A stretch of DNA of 64,000 nt, from the NCBI GenBank assembly GCA_964625465.1, contig CAZVFD010000003.1:1-64000 (forward strand), written 5' to 3'. A program made the translations under genes and the position numbers. Shown here in pieces: positions 61,644-64,000 of this stretch (within the stretch, counting starts at the first letter, position 1; each line of letters starts with the position of its first letter). The notes beneath the pieces are model-generated. The model saw nothing but the letters and a program-made list of their open reading frames with translations. It searched no databases and was not told the origin of the DNA. Source of the stretch: CAZLFQ01 sp964625465. GTDB lineage: Bacteria; Pseudomonadota; Alphaproteobacteria; Rickettsiales; Midichloriaceae.

Positions 61644-62447
61644 TTAGCTTATTTCTAGTAAGGAATTAGCAGCGGTGTTTCTTTTTTCTATAATTTTTTT
61701 GAACTTGTTATCGAGCAGGCTAATTCTAGATTCGAAATTCGTAGGAATTTTTGGCTTGTTAATTTCCTTAGTTCTTTTTAGCTCTGTTTCTTGAAATTTG
61801 ACAAGTTCGCTACTATAAGCGCTAGTATAAAACTCCTTTTTGGTATAGTGGAAAACTTTAGATTCAGGATGTTTATTTTGAAATTTCTTTGCTGCTTCTT
61901 CTGAATCTTCAGCGTATACTACGTTATAATATTGCCTAGGAAGTAGCCCCATAACTTCTGTAAAAACTTCATCTTTAGCATTAAAATTATTTGCATATAT
62001 CACACCATTTTGCACTCTGATTGGTTTGTCAAATTTCATGGTGTCAGTAGAGATGGTAGTGCTTGATAAGTATTCCAATATACCCAGCTCTTTAAGTGCT
62101 CTTTCAGTTGCCTCAACTCTTTTATCCGATGGATTTCTTGCGGTTAAGCACATTATATGAGCGCCCATATCTCTCATTTCCTTTAAAATTTCCAGCAGGT
62201 CTGATTGCATTAGACGGTATTGTAGGAATGGTTCTATGTTAGTATTTTTAAAATCACGAATTTCTCTAAAAGCTTTTTGGTACTTTTCATCTCCAACTTC
62301 CTCTTTTTTCGGGGTATTCGCGTTTAACCACTCTTGTGACCCATAATCACTTGCTGACATAAACAAAGTATCATCTATATCAAATAAAACTAAAGTTCCT
62401 TCTGTAACAAATTTAAGCAGCTCTCTAAGATCGCTAGTAGATCTCAC
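61644..62447 (-). CDS. HAD-superfamily protein, DUF2608-like
   Basis: 267-residue protein with HAD phosphatase landmarks: motif I LVLFDIDDTLFMSASDYGS (DxD nucleophile region) near residue 20, motif II-like IMCLTARNPSD near 100 (Thr), and YNVVYAEDSEEAA near 180, corresponding to motif IV. DUF2608 proteins of this type occur widely in intracellular bacteria, and their substrate is unknown. No signal peptide is visible in this copy. It directly follows murA without a gap, so it may share its transcript. Confidence 0.82.
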   Translation of the reverse strand: MRSTSDLRELLKFVTEGTLVLFDIDDTLFMSASDYGSQEWLNANTPKKEEVGDEKYQKAFREIRDFKNTNIEPFLQYRLMQSDLLEILKEMRDMGAHIMCLTARNPSDKRVEATERALKELGILEYLSSTTISTDTMKFDKPIRVQNGVIYANNFNAKDEVFTEVMGLLPRQYYNVVYAEDSEEAAKKFQNKHPESKVFHYTKKEFYTSAYSSELVKFQETELKRTKEINKPKIPTNFESRISLLDNKFKKIIEKRNTAANSLLEIS

Positions 62448-63734
62448 CTAGGCAACTCGTTCTATATTAGCCCCGCAAGCACGGAGTTTTTGTTCTATAT
62501 GTTCATAGCCCCTATCAAGGTGATAAACTCGATTCACAATACTTTCTCCATGTGCAGCAAGCGCGGCAAGTATAAGTGATACAGATGCGCGTAGATCCGT
62601 TGCCATAACGGGTGCCCCATTTAATTCACCTACACCATTTATCACTGCGGTGTTATCATTTATTGCTATTTTTGCTCCCATTCTTGAGAGTTCAGGAACG
62701 TGCATAAAGCGGTTTTCAAAAATTGTCTCTGTTATTTGAGATGTGCCCTTTGCAAGAGTAAGGAGTGACATCATCTGTGCTTGCATATCTGTAGGAAAAT
62801 TTGGATATGGAGCAGTAGAAATTGATACAGGGATAAAATTTTTCTTTGTATTGTCAACTTGAATCATGTTCGCACCTTTAGTAACGACTGATCCTGAAGC
62901 GATCAAATTATCAAGCACCGCATCCAAGATGTCTGGGCTCACATTGGTAAGCTTAAGGTTGCCTCCGGTGATGGCTGCAGCGACTGCAAAAGTTCCTGCT
63001 TCGATTCTATCTGCAATTAACTCGTGTTTTGATGAGTGTAATTTTTGGACGCCCTTAATGGTAATTGTGGATGTGCCAGCTCCTGAAATTTCTGCGCCCA
63101 TACCGTTTAGGAATTTTGCTAGATCAACAATTTCAGGTTCTAAAGCTGCGTTACGGATTACTGTAGTGCCTTTCGCAAGGACAGCAGCACACATTGTGTT
63201 TTCCGTAGCGCCAACTGAGACTATTTTAAATTCTATTTCAGCACCTTTTAGTCCATTTGGAGCGCTTGCAAGTATATACCCACCTTCAATACTTATTTCA
63301 GCGCCCATTTTTTCTAAAGCCATAAGATGTAGATCAACAGGTCTCGTTCCTATAGCGCAACCACCCGGCAATGATACTTTTGCTTGGCCAAATCTTGTAA
63401 GCAATGGCCCCAATACAAGAACTGAGGCGCGCATTTTTCTTACTAAATCATAGTGAGCGGTAAAATTGGTAATATTGGATCCGTCTAAAAGCACTCTTCG
63501 ATTTTTGCTGCCAGACTCAAGGTCAAATTCACCAGCAAATTCTACTTTAACACCATGTTCTTTTAATAGAGCGGTCATAGACACTATATCATGTAAGTCT
63601 GGAATATTAGAGATTTCAACGACTTCAGGGCATAAAATTGATGCTGCAAGAATGGGTAGTGCGGCATTTTTTGCACCACTAATAGAGATTTGCCCAACTA
63701 AGGGGTTGCCGCCGATAACTCTGATTTTATCCAT
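62448..63734 (-). CDS. murA: UDP-N-acetylglucosamine 1-carboxyvinyltransferase
   Basis: First committed step of peptidoglycan precursor synthesis, adding enolpyruvate from PEP to UDP-GlcNAc. The 428-residue protein begins MDKIRVIGGNPLVGQISISG AKNAALP, the MurA signature. The active-site loop SLPGGCAIGTRPVDLH keeps the Cys that fosfomycin targets. The presence of murA and a lytic transglycosylase shows that this organism has a murein pathway. Confidence 0.97.
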   Translation of the reverse strand: MDKIRVIGGNPLVGQISISGAKNAALPILAASILCPEVVEISNIPDLHDIVSMTALLKEHGVKVEFAGEFDLESGSKNRRVLLDGSNITNFTAHYDLVRKMRASVLVLGPLLTRFGQAKVSLPGGCAIGTRPVDLHLMALEKMGAEISIEGGYILASAPNGLKGAEIEFKIVSVGATENTMCAAVLAKGTTVIRNAALEPEIVDLAKFLNGMGAEISGAGTSTITIKGVQKLHSSKHELIADRIEAGTFAVAAAITGGNLKLTNVSPDILDAVLDNLIASGSVVTKGANMIQVDNTKKNFIPVSISTAPYPNFPTDMQAQMMSLLTLAKGTSQITETIFENRFMHVPELSRMGAKIAINDNTAVINGVGELNGAPVMATDLRASVSLILAALAAHGESIVNRVYHLDRGYEHIEQKLRACGANIERVA

Positions 63735-63812
63735 TTTTAAGACCTAGGTATTCTGATTAACTTTTACCCAGAAAACGGCTAAATATCAAGGATAATATTG
63801 TAAAGAGTCACA

Positions 63813-64000
63813 TCATACAACCCTTGCTTTTGCAGAATTTTTAATACCTTCTTTAGACCATCTTAGAAACTGTGTTAAGGAGTCTACTTGGTCGTCATGT
63901 TTCACTTGTGGAAAAGAGAAAAGTTCAGCTTCAAGTTCTGCCAGCCAAGGAGCATTTTCAGGAAAGACAATCTTGCCTGATTCAAACATACTAAGTATTG
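63813..64000 (-). CDS. Phage-type large terminase, C-terminal fragment (5' end beyond window)
   Basis: The last about 62 codons of a gene entering from the right edge, ending at the TGA at 63815-63813. The translation SGKIVFPENAPWLAELEAELF, then FPQVKHDDQVDSLTQFLRW matches the C-terminal nuclease end of phage or gene-transfer-agent large terminases; the DDQVDS acidic motif is part of the RNase-H-like nuclease site. The tail ends NSAKARVV. The full gene must be seen to know whether it is a prophage, a GTA or a remnant. Confidence 0.75.
   Translation of the reverse strand, partial: ILSMFESGKIVFPENAPWLAELEAELFSFPQVKHDDQVDSLTQFLRWSKEGIKNSAKARVV

Noticed and set aside
1..64000. tRNA, rRNA, CRISPR or insertion-sequence features
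   Set aside because: Intergenic regions were read for cloverleaf T-loops, regular spaced repeats and transposase frames; none was found by eye. A tRNAscan and CRISPR search would be decisive.

Overview
The window is AT-rich, densely coded bacterial DNA that looks like a chromosome segment of an intracellular alphaproteobacterium of the order Rickettsiales. The grounds are the iscR - NifS-like - iscS - iscU - iscA order, a DUF2610 protein beside mnmA, the parAB-rsmG-mnmG-mnmE cluster with parS sites, and many ankyrin-like or effector-like proteins. The many intact accessory genes suggest an amoeba- or protist-associated member rather than a strongly reduced pathogen. The assignment is inferred from gene content only. 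No rRNA, tRNA, CRISPR array or insertion sequence was seen. Two assembly gaps (N runs at 1009-1018 and 53346-53445) each break one gene.

Region 1 (1-4060): pheT, running off the left edge, and two unrecognised small proteins. Region 2 (4.06-19.5 kb) is an accessory block of small-molecule modification and resistance genes. A long leftward operon starts at 10393 and reads P-loop kinase, Nudix, GNAT, triple GNAT, GNAT, SAP-domain protein, GyrI-like protein, GNAT, BPL_N-like protein. Next come an AAC(6')-like enzyme, a serine beta-lactamase-like hydrolase and a NUDT15-like Nudix protein. A rightward operon follows (MFS pump, GNAT, methyltransferase, secreted protein), then a class D beta-lactamase with a good promoter. 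The block ends with a tRNA-editing operon (YbaK, AlaX, DUF2000), divergent from an XRE-cupin regulator across two matching operator-like sites.

Region 3 (19.5-41.5 kb) is mostly housekeeping: a MazG-like protein, parB, parA, rsmG, mnmG, mnmE, a lytic transglycosylase, mfd, tpiA, holA, fumC, gatA, a 413-residue unrecognised protein with its own promoter and terminator, an alpha/beta hydrolase and the isc operon. Region 4 (41.5-64 kb) alternates conserved loci (ribF, yejE, udg, rpmH-rnpA-yidD-yidC, mnmA, nadE, csaA, murA) with host-interaction candidates. These candidates are an ankyrin protein, an amidase-fold protein that has lost its zinc and catalytic residues, a repeat-containing Gly_transf_sug glycosyltransferase, a 714-residue unrecognised protein and an FkbM methyltransferase. 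The right edge holds the C-terminus of a phage-type large terminase.

The most interesting items are the zinc-less pseudo-amidase, the tRNA-editing operon with paired operators, the in-frame palindromic element inside the triple-GNAT gene, the repeat-bearing glycosyltransferase whose repeats collapsed at an assembly gap, and the promoter and leader ahead of an amino-acid permease.
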